Part shown: positions 28,743 to 36,348 of the stretch, piece after piece
How positions within the stretch are numbered: position 1 is the first letter of the stretch
Layout: each line of letters begins with the position of its first letter
Source: Mycobacterium shimoidei
GTDB taxonomy: Bacteria; Actinomycetota; Actinomycetes; Mycobacteriales; Mycobacteriaceae
DNA: 64,000 bases
Assembly (NCBI GenBank): GCA_002101905.1
Contig: LQPU01000004.1
Location: forward strand, 1 to 64,000
Direction: 5' to 3'
Program-made: the position numbers and the translations under genes
Notes under the pieces: model-generated
Database searches by the model: none
Seen by the model: only the letters and a program-made list of their open reading frames with translations
Told to the model about the DNA's origin: nothing

Positions 28743-29119
28743 TTTTCGTCCATTTCGTCGAACACGGCCTGGGCGATCCGAAAGGCACTGTTGGCGTCGG
28801 GCACACTGCAGTAGATGGCGGTCTGCAACAGGACTTCCTTGAGTTCATCGCGAGACAGCCCGTTACGCAGGGCCGCCCGGATGTGCGCCGCCAGCTCCTC
28901 GTCGCGGCCCCGCGCGATCAGCGCGGTCAACGCGATCATCGAGCGGCTGCGGCGGTCCAGCCCCGGGCGCGCCCAGATTGCGCCCCACGCGTATTCGGTG
29001 ATCAGAGTTTGAAAGTCGCGGGTGAAATCCGTCGTTCGGGCCTCGGCCCCCTCGACGTGGCCGTCGCCAAGCACTTCACGTCGCACGGCCATCCCGCGGT
29101 CGTATCGGCTATCGCTCAT
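28739..29119 (-). CDS. pcaC: 4-carboxymuconolactone decarboxylase
   Basis: A 126-residue AhpD-like fold enzyme converting gamma-carboxymuconolactone to 3-oxoadipate enol-lactone. Conserved features are RREVLGDGHVEGA near the N-terminus, YAWGAIWARPGLDRRSRSMI and HIRAALRNGLSRDELKEVLLQ. Its stop overlaps the convergent methyltransferase stop as CTAG. It follows pcaD by one base, closing the pcaHGBDC operon. In many actinobacteria pcaC is fused to pcaD as pcaL; here they are separate. Confidence 0.94.
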   Translation of the reverse strand: MSDSRYDRGMAVRREVLGDGHVEGAEARTTDFTRDFQTLITEYAWGAIWARPGLDRRSRSMIALTALIARGRDEELAAHIRAALRNGLSRDELKEVLLQTAIYCSVPDANSAFRIAQAVFDEMDEN

Positions 29120-29120
29120 T

Positions 29121-29900
29121 TCATCTCCACTTCCTCAGGGTGGCAAGCACATCGGCGACGCGGTCGGGTTGCTCGGCGGGTGCCAGGTGTGCGGCGTTGG
29201 GTACCTGTACGAAACGGCCACGGCTCACGTTCGTTGCGATGAACCGCACCGAGTCGGGTGGAGTCGCGATGTCGTTGGCGCCGGCGACCGCAACGATCGG
29301 CGTATCGATCTCGCCGAGCCGAGCGCGCGCGTCGAATTCGGCCAACGCCTCGCAGGTACGCGCGTAGCCGTCGTCGTCCACCCGGCGCAACGAGTCCAAC
29401 AACGCCTGCGCCGATCGTGGGTTGCGCTCGAAAAACCCCGGTGAGAACCACCGTCGAACCGATCGGGAGACCACTTCACCGGTACCCGCATCACGCACCA
29501 CCTGGGCGCGGGAACGCCAATCATCCGGGTCGCCGAGCCGGGCGGCCGTGCAGATCAGCGCGGCTGACAAAATCCGCTCCGGGTGGGTGAGCAACAGCTG
29601 AAGCCCGACAGCGCCGGCGACCGACACACCGGCATAGGTGAACGGCTCCGTGCCCAGCTGGTGATCCACCAATTTGATGACCGCGGAAGCCAAGTCGGCG
29701 ATGCTGAACCCCTCGCGCGGCGGAGGACTAACACCATGGCCCGGTAGATCCCACCCGATCACGTGATAGTGACTCGCCAGCCGGCGGGCCGCTGCCGACC
29801 ACAGCGTCGCCACCGAGGTTCCCAGCGAGGGGCCCACGATCAGCAACGGAAGGTCAGGCGTGCCCCCCAGCTGTGATCCGCGGATAGCGGGGATGCTCAT
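29121..29900 (-). CDS. pcaD: 3-oxoadipate enol-lactonase
   Basis: A 259-residue alpha/beta hydrolase that opens the enol-lactone to 3-oxoadipate. The nucleophile elbow reads YAGVSVAGAVG (Ser93; the usual last Gly of GxSxG is Ala), Asp lies in VAVAGANDIATPP and His in NAAHLAPAEQP. The ATG at 29900 overlaps the pcaB stop by four bases. Annotation as pcaD rests on operon position plus fold. Confidence 0.9.
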   Translation of the reverse strand: MSIPAIRGSQLGGTPDLPLLIVGPSLGTSVATLWSAAARRLASHYHVIGWDLPGHGVSPPPREGFSIADLASAVIKLVDHQLGTEPFTYAGVSVAGAVGLQLLLTHPERILSAALICTAARLGDPDDWRSRAQVVRDAGTGEVVSRSVRRWFSPGFFERNPRSAQALLDSLRRVDDDGYARTCEALAEFDARARLGEIDTPIVAVAGANDIATPPDSVRFIATNVSRGRFVQVPNAAHLAPAEQPDRVADVLATLRKWR

Positions 29901-31090
29901 TGGTGACCCTCGAGAATCCGCCGGGCCTGATCCAAGCTGTCATCGATGATCCGCTCGACGCTACCGAAATAGGCTGGCGATGCTGCCTTTCCGGCGAGCT
30001 GCGCTATGTCGCGCTGTTCGCTGAATACATCGGCGCCATCGAGATTCTCTGCCATCCGATCTGCGTGGACCTCGAGCCCGGAAACCAGCTCAGTGCATTG
30101 CGAGCCCGCGACAACGGTCCGGCGGGCCAGTGTGCGCAGCGTGTCCCATTCAGCGTGCCAGGTGCCGTCTGGCCGTTCGTCGTGCGCCAACGCGGCCGCA
30201 GTGTGCAGTGTCGCCGCCAGGGGTGGCGCTGCCAGCGTGGCGCGTCGAATCAGGATGGACAACACCGGGTTACGTTTGTGGGGCATACTCGACGATCCGC
30301 CTCGATTGGCGGCGGCCGGCTCGCTGAGCTCGGCGATCTCCGGCCGCGCGAGCGTGACGATGTCCGAGGCGATATGCCCCCAGGCGTCGGTACACCCGAC
30401 CAAAGCATCGGCGAGCGCAGTGACCGGCGCCCTCGTCGTGTGCCAGGGCGCGCTGACTTCCAGGTTCAAAGCGTCAGCAGTGGCGTGCACCAACTGTATG
30501 GAGACCTCGCTGGACGCTAATTCGGTTGTCGCGGCGAGCGTTCCACCGGCTCCGCCGATTTGAATCGGATAGCGCAGCGCTCGCAGCTGGTGGTAGGCGT
30601 CGACGACTCCGTTCAGCCAGCCGGCAACCTTTGCGCCGAACGTGGTCGGCACGGCGTGCTGGGTCATCGTGCGGGCCACCATCGGCGTGGTCCGGTGGGT
30701 TGCCGCCAAGTCCGACAGTGTCGAAATCTGTTCGGACAATTGGGTTGTGAGCGTGTCGACGGCGGCTCGGGCGCCCAACATGAGGCTGGTGTCGAGAACG
30801 TCCTGGCTGGTGAGGCCGCGGTGAATCCATCGGCTGACCTCCGGTGTCGTGCGCTCACGCAGCAGTGAAACCAAGCCGATGACCGGGTTGCCGCCGTCTT
30901 CGGCACCAGCCGCCAGTATCTCGCGGTCCCGCGGTTGGATCAGCTGGCCGAGGTCAGCGGGCGGCGCCAGCCCGTGGGCGGCCAGCGTAGCCAGCCAAGC
31001 CGATTCCACCGCAACCATCGACGCCAGCAGGGCCTGGTCAGTCATCAGCTCACCGGCCCGGTGATCTCCCGGCCACAGCAGGTTCGTCAT
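29897..31090 (-). CDS. pcaB: 3-carboxy-cis,cis-muconate cycloisomerase
   Basis: A 397-residue member of the fumarase/aspartase superfamily. The superfamily signature GGSSSMPHKRNPV is intact, as are GLTSQDVLDTSLML (region 1) and TMTQHAVPTTFG (region 2). Catalyses lactonisation of 3-carboxymuconate, the PcaHG product. It overlaps both neighbours by four bases. Confidence 0.95.
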   Translation of the reverse strand: MTNLLWPGDHRAGELMTDQALLASMVAVESAWLATLAAHGLAPPADLGQLIQPRDREILAAGAEDGGNPVIGLVSLLRERTTPEVSRWIHRGLTSQDVLDTSLMLGARAAVDTLTTQLSEQISTLSDLAATHRTTPMVARTMTQHAVPTTFGAKVAGWLNGVVDAYHQLRALRYPIQIGGAGGTLAATTELASSEVSIQLVHATADALNLEVSAPWHTTRAPVTALADALVGCTDAWGHIASDIVTLARPEIAELSEPAAANRGGSSSMPHKRNPVLSILIRRATLAAPPLAATLHTAAALAHDERPDGTWHAEWDTLRTLARRTVVAGSQCTELVSGLEVHADRMAENLDGADVFSEQRDIAQLAGKAASPAYFGSVERIIDDSLDQARRILEGHQ

Positions 31091-31629
31091 GCCGAATCAT
31101 CCTGGTATGTCAGGAAAACCGTCTCATGCCTGCCCTGCAGATGGATGTCGAAGCGGTATCCGCCCGGTTCGGCGGCGCACAGCAGGGTGTTGCGCTGTCC
31201 GGCGTCGAGTGCCGACAGCAGCGGGTCGTCGTTGACGTCGGCGCCGGGCAGATAAGCGCGAGTGAACAGCCGGTTCAACAACCCTCGGGCAAAGACGGTG
31301 ATCGCAAAGAACGCCGGCCGCCCGGGGGTCAGCGTGGTAAAGCTGTAGTGCCCGGCGGCGTCGGTTGCGCACCTGCCCCATCCGGTGAACGTGTCATCAT
31401 CGCGCCGTAGCGAACCGGTTTGCGCGATGACGTTGCCGTCTGGATCAGGCTGCCACAGTTCGACCAGTGCATCTGGAATGCCCTCCCCCGCGCCGTCGTA
31501 CACCGTCCCGTGCAGCCGCACCGCACCTGGGTGAGCGTCACCGACCAACTGGTTGTCGCCAGGATAGGGCAACGCGCAGTGGAAGAATGGGCCGACGGTT
31601 TGCGCTGGGGTGCATGAGAATTCAGGCAT
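31087..31629 (-). CDS. pcaG: Protocatechuate 3,4-dioxygenase alpha subunit
   Basis: A 180-residue intradiol dioxygenase subunit starting at ATG 31629 (MPEFSCTPAQTVGPFFHC), which overlaps pcaH by eight bases. It lacks the iron-ligand tyrosine/histidine set, as alpha subunits do, but keeps the LVELWQPDPDGNV strand and FTGWGRCATDAAGHYSF. Partner of PcaH in the (alpha-beta-Fe) enzyme that cleaves protocatechuate between the hydroxyls. Confidence 0.95.
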   Translation of the reverse strand: MPEFSCTPAQTVGPFFHCALPYPGDNQLVGDAHPGAVRLHGTVYDGAGEGIPDALVELWQPDPDGNVIAQTGSLRRDDDTFTGWGRCATDAAGHYSFTTLTPGRPAFFAITVFARGLLNRLFTRAYLPGADVNDDPLLSALDAGQRNTLLCAAEPGGYRFDIHLQGRHETVFLTYQDDSA

Positions 31630-32344
31630 AGCCACCCGCCAGCACAATGTCCCAACGATAGCCCGTCGCATACTCGGGTTCAGTGAGATCGTGATCGTAG
31701 GCGGCGATCAGACGTTGGCGGGCAATGGGATCGGTGATCGACTGGTAGATGGGGTCCAGATCCAATAGCGGATCGCCCGCAAAGTACATTTGGGTGACCA
31801 GCCGTTGGGTGAAGGCGGTTCCGAACAGCGAAAAGTGGATATGTGCTGGCCGCCAGGCATTTTCGTGATTACGCCAGGGGTAAGGTCCCGGCTTGATGGT
31901 CAGGAAACGGTAGGTCCCGTCGGCCTGGGTCAGGCAGCGGCCGACGCCGGTGAAGTTCGGGTCGATCGGCGCCGGGTGTTGGTCGCGTTGATGGTGGTAG
32001 CGGCCGCTGGCGTTGGCTTGCCAGATCTCCACCAGTTGTCCGGCCAGCGGCCGGCCCGCCGAGTCGAGCAGGCGTCCGGTCACGATGATGCGCTCGCCGA
32101 TCGGCTCACCGCGGTGCCCCGCGGTGAGGTCCGCGTCGACCGGATGGACGTCTCGCTCGCCGAAGCACGGGGCGGAAAGCTCGAGCTGCTCGGGGTCTAC
32201 CCGCACAAACGGCGACTGCGGATGCCGCAGTGCGCTGCTGCGATACGGCGGATAGTTCAGCAGCGGCTGGATTTGGTGGTTGTCTCGGTATTCGGCTGCG
32301 ATGCTCGCGATCTCCGCCGTGATGTCACGTTGGGACGCCGCCAT
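31622..32344 (-). CDS. pcaH: Protocatechuate 3,4-dioxygenase beta subunit
   Basis: A 240-residue catalytic subunit. The non-haem Fe(III) ligands are visible: Tyr116 (GRYHHQRD), Tyr155 (GPYPWRNH), His168 and His170 (RPAHIHFSLFG). It performs intradiol cleavage of protocatechuate to 3-carboxy-cis,cis-muconate. Overlaps pcaG by eight bases. A 50-codon reading frame with its own ribosome site lies 35 bases upstream in the same direction. Confidence 0.97.
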   Translation of the reverse strand: MAASQRDITAEIASIAAEYRDNHQIQPLLNYPPYRSSALRHPQSPFVRVDPEQLELSAPCFGERDVHPVDADLTAGHRGEPIGERIIVTGRLLDSAGRPLAGQLVEIWQANASGRYHHQRDQHPAPIDPNFTGVGRCLTQADGTYRFLTIKPGPYPWRNHENAWRPAHIHFSLFGTAFTQRLVTQMYFAGDPLLDLDPIYQSITDPIARQRLIAAYDHDLTEPEYATGYRWDIVLAGGYA

Positions 32345-32379
32345 GGTTGCAGACCGTACCGTCAGGTCGTGGCGAGTGG

Positions 32380-32532
32380 CTATGTGTCACGTTCCCCCTT
32401 CTCGGCGTGCACCTCGAGGACCGTCGCAGCCGCATGCCATTCGTCGTCGCAGGTCGGCGCGGTCGGCGACGTGCGCAGCAGCACGGCGACCTGGTCCAGC
32501 TGGCCACTCCGAGGGCCGCGCAGCCATATCAC
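32380..32532 (-). CDS. Small protein of 50 residues at the head of the pca operon
   Basis: A 50-codon frame from GTG 32532 to TAG 32380. A TGAGGAA ribosome site sits at good spacing before the GTG. The product begins VIWLRGPRSGQLDQVAVLLR and ends VLEVHAEKGERDT; it is soluble, has balanced composition and one cysteine, and GC is concentrated at third codon positions as in a real gene. It is not similar to any family I know. It would be the first cistron of pcaHGBDC; leader-peptide or regulatory roles are possible. Confidence 0.5.
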   Translation of the reverse strand: MIWLRGPRSGQLDQVAVLLRTSPTAPTCDDEWHAAATVLEVHAEKGERDT

Positions 32533-32549
32533 TTGTTTCCTCAAATTCG

Positions 32550-32564
32550 GATTAATCACGATTA
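32550..32564. promoter_or_regulatory. AT-rich dyad in the divergent pca/dioxygenase control region
   Basis: GATTAATC (32550-32557) is a perfect palindrome and overlaps TAATC-N2-GATTA (32553-32564). It lies 18 bases upstream of the small pca leader gene and about 150 bases before the dioxygenase alpha gene, in the least GC-rich part of the 184-base spacer. Separately, TTGACA at 32653-32658 could be a -35 box for the dioxygenase operon, though no clear -10 follows. Candidate operator for the IclR regulator of the cluster. Confidence 0.4.
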
Positions 32565-32716
32565 GGTCTACGCATGTACGGTCTTATTGGCGTCAGGGCC
32601 TCGTACTGTGCACCTCCCGTTGACCAGAGCCCCCCACTGCGACATCCTCTAATTGACAGAATTGTGCTCTGTTCAGCAGACAAACGTGTTGCTTCGCTGA
32701 GATTGGGATCCTGCCT

Positions 32717-34057
32717 ATGGCCGATCACCGGGAAGTCTTCGACGCTGTCCGGCGTGGAATGGTTCCCGCGCACATCTACAACGACAAAGAACTCTTCGAG
32801 CTCGAAAAGGAGCGGCTGTTCAGCCGGGCCTGGATCTACGTGGCCCACGAATCGGAGATCCCCCACGACGGCGACTACGTGGTGCGGCGAGTCCTCGACG
32901 ACTCGTTCATCATCACCCGCGACTCGAACGGTGACATCCGCGCGCTCTTTAACATGTGCCTGCACCGCGGGATGCAGGTGTGCCGTGCAGAGATCGGTAA
33001 CGCGTCCAACTTCCGCTGCCCGTACCACGGGTGGACGTACCGCAACGACGGTCGACTCACCGGCCTGCCATTCCACCGAGAAGCGTACGGCGGTGAGGAT
33101 GGATTCCCCAAGGATGGCCAAAGTCTCTTGCCTGCACCGAATCTCGCCAGCTACAACGGCTTGATCTTCATCAACATGGACCGCGACGCACAGCCGCTGG
33201 AGGACTTCCTCGGCGATTTCCGGTTCTATTTGGACTTCTACACCAAACAGAGCACCACCGGCCTGGAGGTCCGCGGCCCGCAGCGCTGGCGGATCAAAGC
33301 CAACTGGAAGATCGGCGCGGAAAACTTCGCCGGCGACATGTACCACACCCCACACACCCACGCCTCGATCGTCGAGATCGGGCTCTTCCGTGAACCCAAA
33401 GCCCAGAAGCGCAAAGATGGCGCCACTTACTGGGCCGGGTGCGGGGGCGGCACCACCTACAAGCTCCCGCCGGGCAGTTTCGAGGAACGCATGCGCTATG
33501 TGGGTTATCCAGACGACATGATCGATCGCGTCAAGGACGTCTGGTCGCCCAGGCATCGACAGATGGTTGGTGACGATGGGTTCATGATCTCGGCCGCGTC
33601 GTGCTTTCCGAATCTCAGCTTTGTGCACAATTGGCCCAAAGTGCAGGACGGTTCGCACAAAGAAGAAAGCGTTCTACCGTTCATCTCGATCCGGCTCTGG
33701 CAGCCGATCAGTGAGAACGAAACCGAGGTGTGCTCGTGGTTCGCGGTGGACTCGGCGGCGCCGCCGGATTACAAGCAGAACTCGTACAAGGCTTATCTGA
33801 TGTGCTTCGGATCGACCGGCATGTTCGAGCAGGACGACGTGGAGAACTGGGTGTCGTTGACCACCACCGCTGGCGGCTTGATGGCGCGCCGACTGCTGCT
33901 CAACAGCCGAATGGGTCTGCTCTGCGATGACCGACCGGTCGTCGAAACACTCCCCGCGACAGCCTTTCACGGGCCCGGCCGCGCTCAAGTCGGCTACAAC
34001 GAGCACAACCAGCGCGAGCTACTCAAACTGTGGGCCGAGCACCTGGAGTCGGCGTGA
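32717..34057 (+). CDS. Aromatic ring-hydroxylating dioxygenase alpha subunit (phthalate-type candidate)
   Basis: A 446-residue Rieske oxygenase large subunit. The Rieske ligands are Cys81-His83 and Cys101-His104 (CLH ... CPYH), and the mononuclear iron site is Asn203, Asp207, His210 with His213 or His215 (NFAGDMYHTPHTH). It inserts O2 into an aromatic ring to give a cis-dihydrodiol. The downstream beta subunit, dihydrodiol dehydrogenase and aldolase-type decarboxylase point to phthalate 3,4-dioxygenase (PadAa/PhtAa), but substrate is an inference. GTGA overlap with the beta subunit. Confidence 0.93.
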   Translation: MADHREVFDAVRRGMVPAHIYNDKELFELEKERLFSRAWIYVAHESEIPHDGDYVVRRVLDDSFIITRDSNGDIRALFNMCLHRGMQVCRAEIGNASNFRCPYHGWTYRNDGRLTGLPFHREAYGGEDGFPKDGQSLLPAPNLASYNGLIFINMDRDAQPLEDFLGDFRFYLDFYTKQSTTGLEVRGPQRWRIKANWKIGAENFAGDMYHTPHTHASIVEIGLFREPKAQKRKDGATYWAGCGGGTTYKLPPGSFEERMRYVGYPDDMIDRVKDVWSPRHRQMVGDDGFMISAASCFPNLSFVHNWPKVQDGSHKEESVLPFISIRLWQPISENETEVCSWFAVDSAAPPDYKQNSYKAYLMCFGSTGMFEQDDVENWVSLTTTAGGLMARRLLLNSRMGLLCDDRPVVETLPATAFHGPGRAQVGYNEHNQRELLKLWAEHLESA

Positions 34058-34569
34058 GACCACTACCGTTCAACGACGATCGACACCTCCAGGCACACCA
34101 GTTCCTGGTTGACGAAGCCTACCTACTCGACGCGCAGGAGTACGACGCGTGGCTGGACACCCTGACCGATGACATTCGCTACCTGATGCCGGTGCGAGTC
34201 ACCACGGCAGTGGGCGCCGGCTTCGACACCTCGCCGGGCATGGCGCATTTCGACGAGGACAAGTACTCACTGACCCGACGGGTGGCCCGGTTGCGCACCG
34301 AACATGCCTGGACCGAGGATCCGCCGTCGCGGCTGCGACACTACATCACCAACGTGCGCACGTTCGCCGGCGAGGACGCCGATCACCTGATCGTCGAATC
34401 TGCCGAACTGCTGTTCCGCAGCCGCGGTGATCGCAACGAGGCCGCGCTGGTGTCCTGCGGCCGGCGCGACATGCTGCGTCGCTGCAATGATCGACTGAAG
34501 CTCGCGCGGCGCACCATCATGGTCGACGAGTCGGTATTACGCATGCAGAATTTGGCGGTGTTCCTGTGA
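34054..34569 (+). CDS. Ring-hydroxylating dioxygenase beta subunit
   Basis: A 171-residue small subunit with the NTF2-like fold: HQFLVDEAYLLDAQEYDAWLDTL, DIRYLMPVRV, RRVARLRTEHAWTEDPPSRLRH and the C-terminal VDESVLRMQNLAVFL. Beta subunits are structural partners of alpha in an alpha3beta3 oxygenase. GTG 34054 shares bases with the alpha stop (GTGA) and its own stop is shared with the next gene's GTG, so all are coupled. Confidence 0.92.
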   Translation: MRPLPFNDDRHLQAHQFLVDEAYLLDAQEYDAWLDTLTDDIRYLMPVRVTTAVGAGFDTSPGMAHFDEDKYSLTRRVARLRTEHAWTEDPPSRLRHYITNVRTFAGEDADHLIVESAELLFRSRGDRNEAALVSCGRRDMLRRCNDRLKLARRTIMVDESVLRMQNLAVFL

Positions 34570-34778
34570 ACGGAGAAACTCTCACCATCGCAAACGAATT
34601 CACCGAGGTCGAGGTTCGCTGCATCGATACCCGCAACGGGGCACGCTTGCTGATCACTGCTGTCAAGTCCGGGCAGTCGATCAGCCTGGATGCACTCGAG
34701 CTCGAGGCGCTGACCCGCCAGAACACCCGAACACTCGAGTCAATGGTGGGCAATACGGACGGACCACTGCTGCCATGA
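34566..34778 (+). CDS. Conserved-position small protein in the dioxygenase operon
   Basis: A 70-residue protein from GTG 34566 (GTGA overlap with the beta subunit) whose stop overlaps the next ATG. The sequence has a beta-rich first half (TLTIANEFTEVEVRCIDTRN, then GARLLITAVKSG) and an acidic helix SLDALELEALTRQ. Only one cysteine is present, so it is not the ferredoxin that occupies this slot in known phthalate operons. Tight coupling on both sides argues that it is a real gene. I do not recognise the family. Confidence 0.75.
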   Translation: MNGETLTIANEFTEVEVRCIDTRNGARLLITAVKSGQSISLDALELEALTRQNTRTLESMVGNTDGPLLP

Positions 34779-35557
34779 CCGGTTGGCTAGCCGGCAAGCG
34801 CGCACTGGTGGTGGGCGCCGGATCGGGAATCGGCAGGGCTGTGGTTGACGCGTTCCTGGCCGAGGGCGCGAAAGTGGCCGTGCTCGAACGCGATCCGGGC
34901 AAGTGCGACACCCTGCAACAGCAGTGTCCCGAGGTACCGGTGGTCAGTGGCGACGCGATCAGTCGCGACGCCAACGAGCGCGCGGTGGCCGCCGCGGTCG
35001 AGCGCTTCGGCGGGCTCGACACACTCGTAAACTGTGTGGGAGTTTTCGACTTCTACAAGGGAATCCGCGACATCGACGCCGAGGACCTCGAGGCGGCGTT
35101 CGAGGAAATGTTCCGCACCAACGTGCTCAGCCATCTGCAATCGGTCAAGGCTGCGGTGCCGGCGTTGCACGCCCAGGCCGGGTCGTCGATCGTGCTGGCC
35201 GAATCCGCGTCGTCGTTTTATCCCGGACGTGGCGGCGTGCTGTATGTGGCGTCGAAGTTCGCGGTGCGCGGGCTTGTCGCCGCGCTTGCCCGGGAGCTCG
35301 CACCGCGGATCCGGGTCAATGGCGTGGCCCCGGGTGGAACGCTGAACACCGACCTGCGCGGTCTGAAGAGCCTGGGACTCGCCGATATTCGCCTCGATGA
35401 CAACCCCGATCGCGAACGTGAGCTGGCATCGCGTACCCCGTTGAACGTCGCACTCTCCGGGCAAGACCATGCCTGGAGTTTCGTGTTCTTCGCTTCGGAT
35501 CGGTCCCGCGGGATCACCGGCGACACCGCGCATCCAGACGGTGGATTCGGGCTGTGA
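34775..35557 (+). CDS. SDR-family cis-dihydrodiol dehydrogenase
   Basis: A 260-residue short-chain dehydrogenase. The cofactor loop is VVGAGSGIGRA, NAG is replaced by NCVG (LVNCVGVFDF), and the catalytic Ser-Tyr-Lys reads ESASSFYPGR ... YVASKFA. It should rearomatise the dihydrodiol from the upstream dioxygenase to a catechol with NAD+ as acceptor. Overlaps both neighbours by four bases. Best-fitting role is PadB/PhtB-like, from operon context. Confidence 0.9.
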   Translation: MTGWLAGKRALVVGAGSGIGRAVVDAFLAEGAKVAVLERDPGKCDTLQQQCPEVPVVSGDAISRDANERAVAAAVERFGGLDTLVNCVGVFDFYKGIRDIDAEDLEAAFEEMFRTNVLSHLQSVKAAVPALHAQAGSSIVLAESASSFYPGRGGVLYVASKFAVRGLVAALARELAPRIRVNGVAPGGTLNTDLRGLKSLGLADIRLDDNPDRERELASRTPLNVALSGQDHAWSFVFFASDRSRGITGDTAHPDGGFGL

Positions 35558-36300
35558 GCATTCTGCAGGACGAGCGCTCGCTGGTTGCATTGGCGTGCCG
35601 GGTCGCCGCTGCGCGCGGATTGGTCGACGGCATCCTCGGTCACCTGAGTCTGCGTGTCGACGACGAGCGACTGCTGGTTCGTTGCCGCAGTGACTCCGAC
35701 ACCGGTGTGGCGTTCACCCGGCCAAATGACATCCGTCTCATCAAGTTTGACGGAACTGCCGGTGCCGCAGGTGAACTCGATGGTTACCGGCTGCCCAACG
35801 AGCTTCCGATCCACGTCGAAACCCTGCGGGCCAATCCCCGATACCGGGCGGTGGCGCACCTACATCCGCCCGCGGTCGTCGCCGCCGATCTCGCCGGTAT
35901 CACCCTCCGGCCGATCTACGGGGCCTACGACATCGCCGGCGCCTGGCTTGCCCGGGGCGGTATCCCCGTTTATGAGCGGGCGGTACTGATCCGTGATGCT
36001 CAGTTGGGCCGGGAAATGGTGGCAGCGATGCGTGACCGTCCCGTCGTGATCTGCCGCGGCCATGGCATCACCAGTGCCGCGGCCACCGTTGAACAAGCCG
36101 TGCTGCAGGCGATCAGCCTCGACGAACTGGCCCGCATGGCGCTGCGCGTGGTCGCCACGGGCGGCGCGCTGCGTGATATCGCTGACCGGGATTGGGATGA
36201 TCTGCCCGATTTGGGCTCGGCGTTCACCGTCGAAGCGGCCTGGCGACACGAGGTAGCCCGGTTGGCTCAACCGCCCGGCGACGATGCAGAGCGCGCGTAG
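35554..36300 (+). CDS. Class II aldolase/adducin-family decarboxylase (3,4-dihydroxyphthalate decarboxylase candidate)
   Basis: A 248-residue protein with the class II aldolase metal site: Glu83 (NELPIHVE), His102 and His104 (AHLHPPAV) and His170 (CRGHGITS). Phthalate pathways of Rhodococcus and Arthrobacter (PadC, PhtC) use a member of this family to decarboxylate 3,4-dihydroxyphthalate to protocatechuate, which is exactly the substrate of the neighbouring pcaHG. That match of product and substrate supports the call; fuculose-type aldolase activity is the alternative. Confidence 0.82.
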   Translation: MSILQDERSLVALACRVAAARGLVDGILGHLSLRVDDERLLVRCRSDSDTGVAFTRPNDIRLIKFDGTAGAAGELDGYRLPNELPIHVETLRANPRYRAVAHLHPPAVVAADLAGITLRPIYGAYDIAGAWLARGGIPVYERAVLIRDAQLGREMVAAMRDRPVVICRGHGITSAAATVEQAVLQAISLDELARMALRVVATGGALRDIADRDWDDLPDLGSAFTVEAAWRHEVARLAQPPGDDAERA

Positions 36301-36310
36301 CGCGATGAGG

Positions 36311-36337
36311 TGGGGGCACCTCCCGCTTGCGGGGGCA
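36311..36337. repeat. Short dispersed GC-rich palindrome
   Basis: TGGGGGCACCTCCCGCTTGC followed by GGGGGCA lies between the converging decarboxylase and IclR genes. The centre CCCGC-TT-GCGGG (36322-36333) is self-complementary. Sequences very like this one are common in intergenic regions of non-tuberculous mycobacteria, from memory; here it may also act as a terminator. Confidence 0.5.
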
Positions 36338-36348
36338 AGCTGGGCAAA

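Noticed and set aside
32552..33658. 368-codon reverse-strand frame opposite the dioxygenase alpha gene
   Set aside because: Wholly antisense to a gene with an intact Rieske centre and non-haem iron site; product has no recognisable features.
34566..34778. Ferredoxin component of the dioxygenase
   Set aside because: Only one cysteine is present, so no iron-sulfur cluster of any ferredoxin type can be bound by this chain alone.
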